Assembly (NCBI RefSeq): GCF_002980495.1
Contig: NZ_PVBR01000011.1
Coordinates: 1-64,000 of the forward strand
DNA: 64,000 nt
Direction of reading: 5' to 3'
From: Phyllobacterium phragmitis
Lineage (GTDB): Bacteria; Pseudomonadota; Alphaproteobacteria; Rhizobiales; Rhizobiaceae
The notes under the pieces are model-generated. The model was not told the DNA's origin, did not search any database, and saw only the letters and a program-made list of their open reading frames with translations. Made by a program: the position numbers and the translations under genes. Position 1 is the first letter of the stretch, and every line of letters starts with the position of its first letter. This document shows positions 1 to 7,063 of this stretch, in pieces.

Positions 1-127
1 CTGGAGCCTGCATTGGTCTGCGCGCCCTGGTTCAGTTCGTCCTTGGTCTTTTTCGCACCGATGCCAACGGAGAAGCCGCTGCCGCTCGAACCGAACTGGA
101 TGCCGAACCCGGATTTCTCTTCCTTCT
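1..127 (-). pseudogene. Fragment of filamentous haemagglutinin / CdiA-type repeat protein
   Basis: Read on the minus strand, this stretch translates without a stop into a glycine/serine-rich segment containing KEEKSGFGIQFGS, then GFSVGIGAKKTKDEL and NQGAQTNAGS. This pattern (short beta-type SGSGFSVGIG turn, KK-T-KD, then N-G-S) matches the haemagglutinin repeats of CdiA/FhaB two-partner-secreted exoproteins. The 3' part lies beyond the window edge. On the N-terminal side the resemblance stops where the first CRISPR repeat begins, and no start codon or further repeat protein is seen upstream. It is therefore a truncated remnant, or less likely the internal piece of a gene interrupted here. Only about 42 residues are visible, so the family call is tentative. 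Confidence 0.45.
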
Positions 128-278
128 GTCTCCCTCGCACACGCGGGGATAGACCCAGCCAAGGCCAGTCGAGATAACATCCGCGCCGGTCTCCCCCGCA
201 CACGCGGGGATAGACCCGACGCCCCGGCCCCCTTTCAGGTCGATCACTTGTCTCCCCCGCACACGCGGGGATAGGCCC
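128..278 (+). CRISPR. Short type I-E-like CRISPR array, 3 repeats / 2 spacers
   Basis: Three 29-nt repeats start at 128, 189 and 250, with an exact 61-nt period (29-nt repeat plus 32-nt spacer), the geometry of type I-E arrays. The core is an inverted repeat, CCCCGC-ACAC-GCGGGG, followed by ATAGACCC, resembling the Escherichia-type I-E repeat in the same orientation. Repeat 1 has one change in the left arm (CCCTCGC) and repeat 3 has ATAGGCCC near its end, so repeat 2 is the best copy. Spacers are 157-188 and 218-249. No AT-rich leader lies on the 5' side, which is coding-like sequence, and no cas gene is present in the window. The array looks orphaned or truncated. Confidence 0.85.
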
Positions 279-308
279 CAAGTCAAGTCAAAGCGGGCTT
301 TTTCGCGT

Positions 309-477
309 GGGGAGAGGATTCGAACTCGTGAAACCCGATGAATATGATCGCCATGCCCATGCCCGAGAACCGAAGCCTGAACGCAAAGCGACCGCTAGTT
401 GGCGGCCTAAGCGCTTGTTATATATGCACGATCAACGACTTATGTTTGAATTGGTTGCGGGGGCGGGATTTGCACCT
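309..477 (-). other. tRNA 3'-end remnants (probable integration scar)
   Basis: Minus-strand 477-452 reads as a T-arm and acceptor end with an encoded CCA, including GCAAATCCCGCCCCCGCAACCA minus its first bases; it closely resembles the 3' end of initiator tRNA-Met, with a mutated T-loop. No anticodon or D arm precedes it. A second TTCGAATC T-loop-like motif lies at about 317-325 on the same strand, followed by a short GC stem and A/T run near 290-302, but its T-stem does not pair. Such partial tRNA ends are commonly left by tRNA-targeting integrases. The gap from 279 to 786 holds no convincing gene. Apart from a small ATTTTC-N4-GAAAAT inverted repeat at 569-584 and AT-rich DNA I see nothing else in it. 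Confidence 0.4.
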
Positions 478-786
478 ACCAGTATCGCCTACTAATCGGT
501 GAACCCTCCTCAGCACATAAATTTAGTCGACGCCCTGTACTGGCGGTAGCCTTCCTCCGCTATCACCTATTTTCATAAGAAAATCAATATATTAACAGGT
601 GGACCGGCATGGCATGCGGTTCATTTTTTGTCGCGTCATGCTGCAACTGACAATTATTGATTTTAAATGATATTTTCTGATGCGCGGCCAGTAGACGCGA
701 CACAGCAACCGCCCAGGCACGAGGCTGAAGAAGGATTGACGACGGCCGACGGTTGAGTGATGTTCCCCACAACAAAGGGGCATCTT

Positions 787-1044
787 ATGAAATTCCTTAT
801 TTCCACCCTGGGCGGACTGCAGATGCTTGGAGGCATCGCAGTCCTGATCACTGCAGCTTCCTCTATTCATGAGATCTTAGGTGCGGTTGCCTTTGGTCTA
901 GGCGTGATTTGCCTCGCGCTCGGCGCTGTAATTGATCGGCTGGAATCGCTGTTGCCAAAGTCCGAGCAAAAATCAAGGAAAGTGCCCCCGGTGGCCACGA
1001 TTGAGATGCCGACAATGAACGAGCGTGGTTGGTCGAGCCAATGA
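787..1044 (+). CDS. Small hypothetical membrane protein (85 aa)
   Basis: The start ATG at 787 is preceded by AAAGGGG ending 6 nt upstream, better placed than an ATG ten codons earlier. The protein has two hydrophobic segments, about residues 2-24 and 31-52, then a short charged tail rich in Lys/Glu/Pro. This implies a two-TM inner-membrane hairpin. I do not recognise a family. Its surroundings are AT-richer than the rest of the window, in keeping with acquired DNA. Function unknown. Confidence 0.5.
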   Translation: MKFLISTLGGLQMLGGIAVLITAASSIHEILGAVAFGLGVICLALGAVIDRLESLLPKSEQKSRKVPPVATIEMPTMNERGWSSQ

Positions 1045-1095
1045 ATGAGATTTCTCCCGAATTGAGAACTCAGCGGCAACGCTCCGGGCAAATGT

Positions 1096-1635
1096 ATGAC
1101 TACCGCTGATTAGGCCTTTGTAATAAGCCTTTTCTCTGTCGCAATTTCCCTTGCTGGTTTCATCTGGAATGTGTGGTCGAAATTCATCTACCCAAAACCG
1201 AAGGTACGCACGACGTTCCAGGTAATGACGGTCGTAGGGGACGATGAAGGCACCCAAGTGATTTCGCTAAGTGCTACCAACTATGGACCGGGGGCGGTCA
1301 CTCTTCATTCTTCTGTCGGGCGCCCTAAACACTCAACGCTGCGACGTCTCATGAAGAAATCGCAAACCTGGGCCATCTTGAATCCGCTGCACAATTTTCC
1401 ATCTGAAATGAACCTCACCAAAGGGCCATTTAGCGGCGGACTTCCGAAGAAAATAGAGGTGGGTGAGGAATTTCGCGTCTATTTTCCCCTTAATCATGGG
1501 GGGCTACGGGATAGCAAAATTATTGACGTTGGTTTCCATGATACCTTCGGCCGTTATAATTGGGCACCACGGAAACACGTCGCAGCCGTAATCAATCAAA
1601 TCCGCAAGCATTTTCCGAAAACATCGGAAACATAA
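1096..1635 (+). pseudogene. Hypothetical membrane-anchored protein with in-frame amber codon
   Basis: From GTG 1171 the frame encodes a 154-aa soluble domain (WSKFIYPKPKVRTTF onward) that I cannot assign to a family. The same frame continues upstream: codons 1114-1170 encode a hydrophobic helix (FVISLFSVAISLAGFIW), and an ATG at 1096 would start MTTAD, but codon 1111-1113 is TAG. The natural protein was probably an N-terminally anchored protein of about 179 aa. The amber codon either inactivates it, leaves only a shortened product from GTG 1171, or is a sequence error. No good ribosome-binding site precedes GTG 1171. Confidence 0.45.
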
Positions 1636-1672
1636 AACAACTGCCAATCAGCATACCCCCTCATTCGGCGAT

Positions 1673-2242
1673 CTATTCGCCCCACGCCTTGGGAGGCTTC
1701 ACCTCGACCGGCCGGACGTTCGCGCCTCGGATGCGCGCCACCTTCTCGTCAGCGAGGGCGAGCTCCCGCTCTTCTGATTCCTTCGATGCAGCGCCGTCAA
1801 TCAGGCGCTTCTGCAAGCGGACAATGTCGATGTCCCGCCACACCACGTAGGCCATGCGAGCGGCGCATAGGGTGACAACGCCGCCCACGACACCGGCGAC
1901 GGTCCGGCGGGCATCTTCCGGCCACAAGGCGGCATCCTCCGCCCCGATCACCGACAGCGTGACCAGTCCAACCAGCGCAGCCGCGTTGATGCCGATGATC
2001 CAGCCGTACTCGGTCGTCACGCTTACGATAGAGGCGGTCAGGTCCTTGCGCTTATCAGGATCAAGGCTCTTCCACTCGAGCGTGGGCATTCCGCGATTGA
2101 GGCGGACGAACACCGCCGCAACCATGATGGAGAGGGCGACAATGAGCGGCTGGAACGCGCCGAACAGGCGCACGAGCGGGACCGCCCACGCAAACAGACC
2201 GGCGACAATCAGGGTAACAACAATGGTCGGCGCTCTGGCCAT
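1673..2242 (-). CDS. 4-TM membrane protein, RexB-like partner
   Basis: A 189-aa protein with four predicted membrane helices at about residues 6-25, 30-47, 80-100 and 113-133, followed by a charged cytoplasmic tail of about 55 residues rich in Glu/Arg/Lys. Its ATG overlaps the stop of the upstream gene (TGATG at 2240-2244), so the two are translationally coupled. Four TM helices, a polar loop between helices 2 and 3 and a charged end after helix 4 are also the layout of phage lambda RexB, a membrane ion channel that depolarises infected cells. Sequence identity is too low to claim homology by eye. The RexB-like role is an inference from topology and gene order. Confidence 0.5.
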   Translation of the reverse strand: MARAPTIVVTLIVAGLFAWAVPLVRLFGAFQPLIVALSIMVAAVFVRLNRGMPTLEWKSLDPDKRKDLTASIVSVTTEYGWIIGINAAALVGLVTLSVIGAEDAALWPEDARRTVAGVVGGVVTLCAARMAYVVWRDIDIVRLQKRLIDGAASKESEERELALADEKVARIRGANVRPVEVKPPKAWGE

Positions 2243-3279
2243 CAGGCCTTGATCTTTCCATCCTTAACGAAGCGAGAATATACCTCTTGGAGCTGGTCCG
2301 AGACGTTGTCGAACTCCAGAAGATTGCTCCCTTCATGGGGCATGTGGAACGGCATACGGGTCCGCAGAATGGCATCGCCATCCCTTATCTGGCCGTCCTT
2401 GCCCTCAATTTGCACTTGGGCGTCTGATTCGTCCGCAAGATCATTCGCAATGGCTTGGAACTTCTTGCGTGATTCCTCGGTCCGGCGTCCCCGGACCTTC
2501 ACCGACGCTTCAACAGCAAGATACTCCTCGGGACCGAGACTTTCAATGAGCGACGCAGCCTGCTTGTCGCCAAACAGCGCCTTCACGATTGGCACCGCCT
2601 GCTGCATCTGGGCAAATTTGTCCGCAACGCGCCGGGAGGTCTTGACTTCGCGCTTCTCGGCCTCGCCTTCAAAGTTGATGACCTGCGGCACCGATTTTCC
2701 CGCCACCCGGAGGTTGCGTATCTCGCCAATGTCTCCCGCCGTCGCGGTCTTGTCGAACTCGGCATTGAGGGCGAACGACATGGCCGGATCCACCACAGCC
2801 CCGCGCGATTTGAGCAGCCAATCGAGGTACAGCCGCACGAACTCCGGCGTCATGGAGTGTGTCTTCAAAAAGAGGACGTGATTGCCGATTGCGATCCAGT
2901 AGGCCAGTCCCCGGATGAACTGAGACCCCTTTGGTGCCACCCGCTCGTCAAGGTCATAGACTGTCGCCGTGGTCAGGTCCGACAATTTCACCTGCGAGGG
3001 CTTCATGTTCAGGAGCGCCTGCATGTCCTTTTCCTGTGCGAGGCACATCTCACCGAACACGGCATCGGACAGGTCAGCGACCTTGTTCAGGAATATCTTG
3101 CGGCCATCACCGTTGCCCACGTCGAATACTCGGTCCTCCGGCCGAGCCCACAGCTTCGATTTGTCGTTCTGAGTATTGAGGGCCTCGCGGCAGAGGACCT
3201 CGATCGTCTTGCCCTTCGGCGCCTTCGCGTCCGCCTCAAAGCGGCGATAATGCACCATGTGGTACGCTGTGCTCATCAT
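2242..3279 (-). CDS. Soluble 345-aa protein, RexA-like first gene of a two-gene unit
   Basis: A soluble, charged protein without signal peptide or TM segment. An N-terminal part (residues ~1-160) has short beta-rich stretches ending in GLAYWIAIGNHVLFLKTHSM and PEFVRLYLDWLL. A middle part has AVPIVKALFGDKQAASLIESLG followed by VEASVKVRGRR. The C-terminal part has AQVQIEGKDGQ and SDQLQEVYSRFV. Lambda RexA shows the same order: beta segment, DFLIG-type helix, FGDILKVLGA-like motif, IKPKFKRD strand, then a final strand and helix. The start is either of two adjacent ATGs (3279 or 3276), with a GGGGGG Shine-Dalgarno tract at 3281-3286; 3276 has the better spacing. It heads an operon with the overlapping 4-TM gene. 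I would test it as a RexA-type phage sensor; no enzymatic motif is visible. Confidence 0.5.
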   Translation of the reverse strand: MMSTAYHMVHYRRFEADAKAPKGKTIEVLCREALNTQNDKSKLWARPEDRVFDVGNGDGRKIFLNKVADLSDAVFGEMCLAQEKDMQALLNMKPSQVKLSDLTTATVYDLDERVAPKGSQFIRGLAYWIAIGNHVLFLKTHSMTPEFVRLYLDWLLKSRGAVVDPAMSFALNAEFDKTATAGDIGEIRNLRVAGKSVPQVINFEGEAEKREVKTSRRVADKFAQMQQAVPIVKALFGDKQAASLIESLGPEEYLAVEASVKVRGRRTEESRKKFQAIANDLADESDAQVQIEGKDGQIRDGDAILRTRMPFHMPHEGSNLLEFDNVSDQLQEVYSRFVKDGKIKA

Positions 3280-3334
3280 TCCCCCCGTCCAATGTCATTC
3301 AGACCTTTGGCTTTATCGCCCGGTGAGGGGAAAA

Positions 3335-3376
3335 TGCCAAGTGAACTTGCGCGTTCGTGCCAACTGAAATTGCGCG
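3335..3376. repeat. Tandem 19-nt repeat at island boundary (possible IS end)
   Basis: TGCCAAGTGAACTTGCGCG at 3335-3353 is followed after 4 nt by TGCCAACTGAAATTGCGCG at 3358-3376, 17 of 19 positions identical, period 23. Tandem internal repeats near an end are typical of some insertion sequences, notably the IS21 family. The array lies immediately downstream of the stop of the damaged peptide-binding-protein gene, so it may be the scar of an element. No transposase gene is present here. Confidence 0.45.
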
Positions 3377-4957
3377 CTACACGATCTTAGCGCCTTCAAC
3401 GTTGATGCGCTTGTCGATCTCGATCATGATCTGAACGCGCAGCGTTGCCCTCACCGGCCACGGCCTGAGCGCTACAGCGGCTTCCCAGCTATTGGCGAGG
3501 AAGAACAGTGGGATAACACCCAGATCGTGCATGGCGATTTCAGTTGCTTTCTGCAACAGCTTCTCGCGTTTCGCATCATCCAGCGTCTTGCGCGCCTCTT
3601 CGAGAGTCTTGTCGAATTCCGGATTGGTATAGCGGCCGCGATTTCCCTGACCGGCATTGTCGCCATAGGTTTCGAAGATAGGGCCAAGCACGCCTGAAGC
3701 CTCGCCGGTTTCAACCGCCGCGCCCCCCATGATGAGGCTGAATTCAAGAGCCGATGCACGGGTGAAGTAGACGCTTCCCGGCAAGGTCGTCACATCGGTC
3801 TTGATGCCGATCCGGCTGAAGAACTGGCCGATAGCCTGTGCAACCCTCGAGTCATTCGGATAGCGGTCGTTGGAGGCATGGACGGTCAACGCAAATCCGT
3901 CGGGATAGCCTGCCTCTGCCAAAAGTTGCTTGGCCTTTGCGGGATCATAAGGGTCGACCTTGAGTGCCGGATCATAGCCGAAATAGCCTTCGGGTACGAC
4001 TTGCCCTGCGGGCGTCCCCTGCCCGTCCATCACGCGATCGACAATTGCCTCACGATTGATCGAAAGTGAAAGAGCGCGGCGCACCTCCGGCTTCAAAAGC
4101 GGGTTCTTGCCATCCGCTCCTTTGGCAAAGGGAGACACCTCACGGTCCTGATCCATATGCAGATACATCAGGCGATTGCCGGTGACCTCGATCACATTGA
4201 TCGCATCGGAGGATTCCAGCCGGCGCGTATCGGCCGTGGGAATGTTTTCGATGAGGTCTACATCACCGGAAAGGATCGCCGCAACGCGCGCGCTGCTGTT
4301 CTTGAAAATGCGGAAAGTGACCTTTTCCCAGGGCGCCTTTCCGCCCCAATAGTCGTCATTGCGGGCGAGCACGATATTGTCGTCCGGCGTCCAGGAGACG
4401 AACTTGAACGGGCCGGTACCGATCACGCCATTGCCCTTGTTCATTTCCGCCGTCGTCGTCTTCCCCTGCGATGCCGGCAGAATGGCAATCCGGGTCAGAT
4501 TGTTGAGCAGAAGCGGTGTTGGACCATCGGTCTTGACCTGCACCGTCAGCGGATCGACAGCGACGACATCCTTGATCGCCTTTACATAGGGCGTAAAGGA
4601 ACTCGGGCTGTTGGTCGCCGCAAACGGCACGCGCTTGATGCTGGCGACGACATCCTGTGCGGTGAAATCGCTGCCATCATGGAACTTGACGTTCGGCCGC
4701 AGCTTGAACTCCCAGGTCGTATCATCGATCCGGCGCCAGGATTGCGCCAGCGCAGGCTGAATCTGCTGCTTGGCATCCTGGTTCACCAATCCGTCGAAAA
4801 TATTGCGCGCCATGGCGCTGTTGGGACCCACCACATAGAATTGCGGGTCCATCGACGTCGTTGATGCCGACAATCCGACGGTCAGATCCCTGGCAAACGA
4901 CGATGCAGGGAAAAGAGCGACAGACGCAGCCAAAACCGCGTAAGCGAAACGCTTCAT
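3377..4957 (-). CDS. Peptide ABC transporter substrate-binding protein, C-terminus replaced
   Basis: A periplasmic binding protein of the DppA/OppA family (SBP_bac_5), 526 aa. It begins with a signal peptide (MKRFAYAVLAASVALFPASSFA), then shows TTSMDPQ, the WEFKLRPNVKFHDGS signature near residue 85 and the YDPAKAKQLLAEAGYPDGF motif near 345. The family normally ends with a YTPR...YTLA-type strand, as the second binding protein at 12457-14031 does. Here the sequence departs after NSWEAA into an unrelated tail ending KRINVEGAKIV. The junction near 3480 coincides with the island boundary. It is probably a 3'-truncated gene fused to foreign DNA. It is divergent from the LysR gene at 5092, and no permease genes adjoin it. 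Confidence 0.8.
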   Translation of the reverse strand: MKRFAYAVLAASVALFPASSFARDLTVGLSASTTSMDPQFYVVGPNSAMARNIFDGLVNQDAKQQIQPALAQSWRRIDDTTWEFKLRPNVKFHDGSDFTAQDVVASIKRVPFAATNSPSSFTPYVKAIKDVVAVDPLTVQVKTDGPTPLLLNNLTRIAILPASQGKTTTAEMNKGNGVIGTGPFKFVSWTPDDNIVLARNDDYWGGKAPWEKVTFRIFKNSSARVAAILSGDVDLIENIPTADTRRLESSDAINVIEVTGNRLMYLHMDQDREVSPFAKGADGKNPLLKPEVRRALSLSINREAIVDRVMDGQGTPAGQVVPEGYFGYDPALKVDPYDPAKAKQLLAEAGYPDGFALTVHASNDRYPNDSRVAQAIGQFFSRIGIKTDVTTLPGSVYFTRASALEFSLIMGGAAVETGEASGVLGPIFETYGDNAGQGNRGRYTNPEFDKTLEEARKTLDDAKREKLLQKATEIAMHDLGVIPLFFLANSWEAAVALRPWPVRATLRVQIMIEIDKRINVEGAKIV

Positions 4958-5023
4958 AATGGGAACTCCTCCGAATGCTCCGATTTCCGCGCCTCTCCGC
5001 GGATCAGCTCACAGAACTAGCCC

Positions 5024-5041
5024 TTTCATGCATGCATGAAA
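5024..5041. promoter_or_regulatory. 18-nt perfect palindrome, candidate LysR operator
   Basis: TTTCATGCATGCATGAAA is perfectly self-complementary and lies in the 134-nt divergent gap between the peptide-binding-protein gene (start 4957) and the LysR gene (start 5092). Position and symmetry suit a regulator binding site controlling both promoters. Which protein binds is inferred from adjacency only. Confidence 0.4.
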
Positions 5042-5091
5042 AATTGTATTTGGTACTATATTCATGTCTTGATGTTATGGGTTGATGGACG

Positions 5092-5997
5092 ATGCGTCTG
5101 AAATCGCGACAGGTTGAAGCTTTTCGAAGTGTCATCATGACAGGTGGAATTACAGCTGCGGCCGAAGCGATGAATATCACGCAGCCAGCCGTCAGCCGCT
5201 TGATCAGAGATCTTGAGGAAGCCGTTCAAATCAGCTTGTTCGAGCGTCAGGGCACCCGCCTTGTGCCAACCCTGGAAGCGACATTGCTGTTCCATGAGGT
5301 CGAGCGCCTTTATATCGGCCTGGATCAGATCGCGCGCGCGGCAACCGACATAAGGCAACACAAGAACATCGTCTTACGCATAGCCAGCGTGACGTCCCTG
5401 GTGCGACCTTATCTTCAGCAGGCAATCATCGAAGTCGTCGGCAACAGGATCGACCTGCCACTTGTCATCGATGTCGAAAACAGCCGCCATATCTGGGATA
5501 TGGTCGAGAATAATCACTATGATCTCGGCTTCGTGTTTGGCTCTCCACGCAGGGGCGACCACAATGCCGTTTTGCTGCATAGCTCACATGCGGTGGCAGC
5601 CATGCAGCCCGATCACCCTCTTGCCTCACGCGAGGTCATTACACCGGCCGATCTCTATGATTATCGCGTCCTGACAGCCGGACGGAATTCTCCGCTAAGG
5701 CTGGCGCTGGATCGTGCATTTGCAAGTGCCGAGCATGCCCCTATCAGCACGATGGAAACTTCGATGCTCAATTGCTGCCATTTCGCCGCCGCTGGCATGG
5801 GGATAGCGATTGTCGATCAGACGACAATCCGCGCCGCTGGAACAAACATAACGAGCGTTCCGTTCCTCCCTGCTATCGATGTGTCCTATTTCGCCATTCG
5901 CCCTTCGGGCAGCCGGCGAATTGCAGTGCTGGATGAAATCGTAGCGAGAATGGGTGACTTGATGTCCATGAACGTCGGCCACACCTGCAGGGATTGA
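5092..5997 (+). CDS. LysR-family transcriptional regulator
   Basis: A 301-aa LysR-type regulator. The N-terminal winged HTH (residues ~1-60: LKSRQVEAFRSVIMTGGITAAAEAMNITQPAVSRLIRDLE, in two halves) is canonical, and the rest is a periplasmic-binding-like effector domain. It is divergent from the peptide-binding-protein gene and convergent with the ATPase gene ending at 6050. By position it probably controlled peptide or amino-acid uptake through the palindrome at 5024-5041. The ligand cannot be told from sequence. Confidence 0.9.
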   Translation: MRLKSRQVEAFRSVIMTGGITAAAEAMNITQPAVSRLIRDLEEAVQISLFERQGTRLVPTLEATLLFHEVERLYIGLDQIARAATDIRQHKNIVLRIASVTSLVRPYLQQAIIEVVGNRIDLPLVIDVENSRHIWDMVENNHYDLGFVFGSPRRGDHNAVLLHSSHAVAAMQPDHPLASREVITPADLYDYRVLTAGRNSPLRLALDRAFASAEHAPISTMETSMLNCCHFAAAGMGIAIVDQTTIRAAGTNITSVPFLPAIDVSYFAIRPSGSRRIAVLDEIVARMGDLMSMNVGHTCRD

Positions 5998-6049
5998 GTT
6001 GCCGCGGCGGAACTCTTGTTTGAAAGCGTGTCGTTCGTAAGCGTCAGGA

Positions 6050-7063
6050 TTAGACCGTGGGTTGGTCGTTCAAGTGGCAGGCTGACAAATGTCCGGGCGC
6101 TACTTCACGCTTCAGAGGCACTTCAATCCGGCATCGATCCATCGCAAACGGACAACGCGGATGGAAATGGCATCCATTCGGAGGATTGAGCGGGCTTGGC
6201 AGTTCACCTTCCACCGCTTTGAAGCGGCGCTTGGTCAGTTCGATGCGAGGCACTTCAGCCAATAATGCCTGAGTATAGGGATGATTGGACCGTAGGAAAA
6301 CCTCTTCAACCGGCGCTTCTTCGACGATGCGGCCGAGATACATGATTGCCACCCGGTCGGAGATGTGTTCGACGACGCCAAGATCATGGCTGACGAAGAG
6401 ATAGGTGAGATCGAGCCTCTCCCGCAACTCCATGAAGAGGTTGATGACCTGTGCCTGGATCGAAACATCAAGTGCGGCGACGCTTTCGTCGCAGACGAGG
6501 AAGTCGGGCTGCACGGCGAGTGCCCGCGCGATGTTGACGCGCTGCCGCTGGCCGCCTGAGAATTGGTGCGGGTAGCGTCCCTTCATCGTCGGATCGAAGC
6601 CCGCAAGGCGCAGATAGCGATCGACATAGTCCTGCCGGCCGCCCTTGGGCACCAGGCCATGGGTGCGTGGCGCCTCGGACACGATGTCCTCGATGCTCAT
6701 CCGGGGATTGAGCGCTGCCATCGGGTTTTGGAAGATCATCTGCGTGGCGAGCGCCGCCGCATGACGCTCCTTCGGGTTCAGGCTTTCGCGGTCCCTGCCC
6801 TGCCAGATCACCTGGCCCTCGCTCGGCGGAATGATCCCGGCAATAACCCGCCCCAAGGTGGATTTGCCGCAACCGCTTTCTCCGACAAGACCCACGACCT
6901 CGCCCCTGCGGATGCTCAAGCTGACATTGTCGATGGCGTGTACGATCGGCTGCGGCTTGGCGAGGCCCAGGCGCAGCGCGATTTTTGCCGCCAGATCCGG
7001 CTTCGATCCGAAGCGGCGTGATATGCCGCGGGCTTCGATGAGAGGGGGTGTCAGGTCGCGCAT
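6050..7063 (-). CDS. Peptide ABC transporter ATPase (DppF/OppF type)
   Basis: A 337-aa ATPase with Walker A GESGCGKST, Q-loop MIFQNP, signature [14 protein letters not shown], Walker B FLVCDESVAALD, H-loop VSHD, and the C-terminal oligopeptide-transporter extension with CHFHPRCPFAM. The start ATG 7063 overlaps the stop of the upstream ATPase gene (TGATG), giving MRDLTPPL; a longer reading upstream lies inside that gene and is not used. It is the last gene of the seven-gene minus-strand peptide operon and powers import together with the partner at 7063-8034. Confidence 0.93.
   Translation of the reverse strand: MRDLTPPLIEARGISRRFGSKPDLAAKIALRLGLAKPQPIVHAIDNVSLSIRRGEVVGLVGESGCGKSTLGRVIAGIIPPSEGQVIWQGRDRESLNPKERHAAALATQMIFQNPMAALNPRMSIEDIVSEAPRTHGLVPKGGRQDYVDRYLRLAGFDPTMKGRYPHQFSGGQRQRVNIARALAVQPDFLVCDESVAALDVSIQAQVINLFMELRERLDLTYLFVSHDLGVVEHISDRVAIMYLGRIVEEAPVEEVFLRSNHPYTQALLAEVPRIELTKRRFKAVEGELPSPLNPPNGCHFHPRCPFAMDRCRIEVPLKREVAPGHLSACHLNDQPTV

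Noticed and set aside
32-286. 84-codon open frame on the minus strand across the CRISPR
   Set aside because: Its SPRVRG / IPACAGE / YPRVCEG pattern is the well-known translation artefact of I-E repeats.
309-325. A second tRNA (Ser/Leu-like T-arm)
   Set aside because: The T-stem does not pair and no acceptor, anticodon or D arm can be drawn, so it is mentioned only as a remnant.
307-495. 62-codon open frame on the plus strand
   Set aside because: It runs through tRNA-end-like sequence, lacks a ribosome site and has no protein-like composition.
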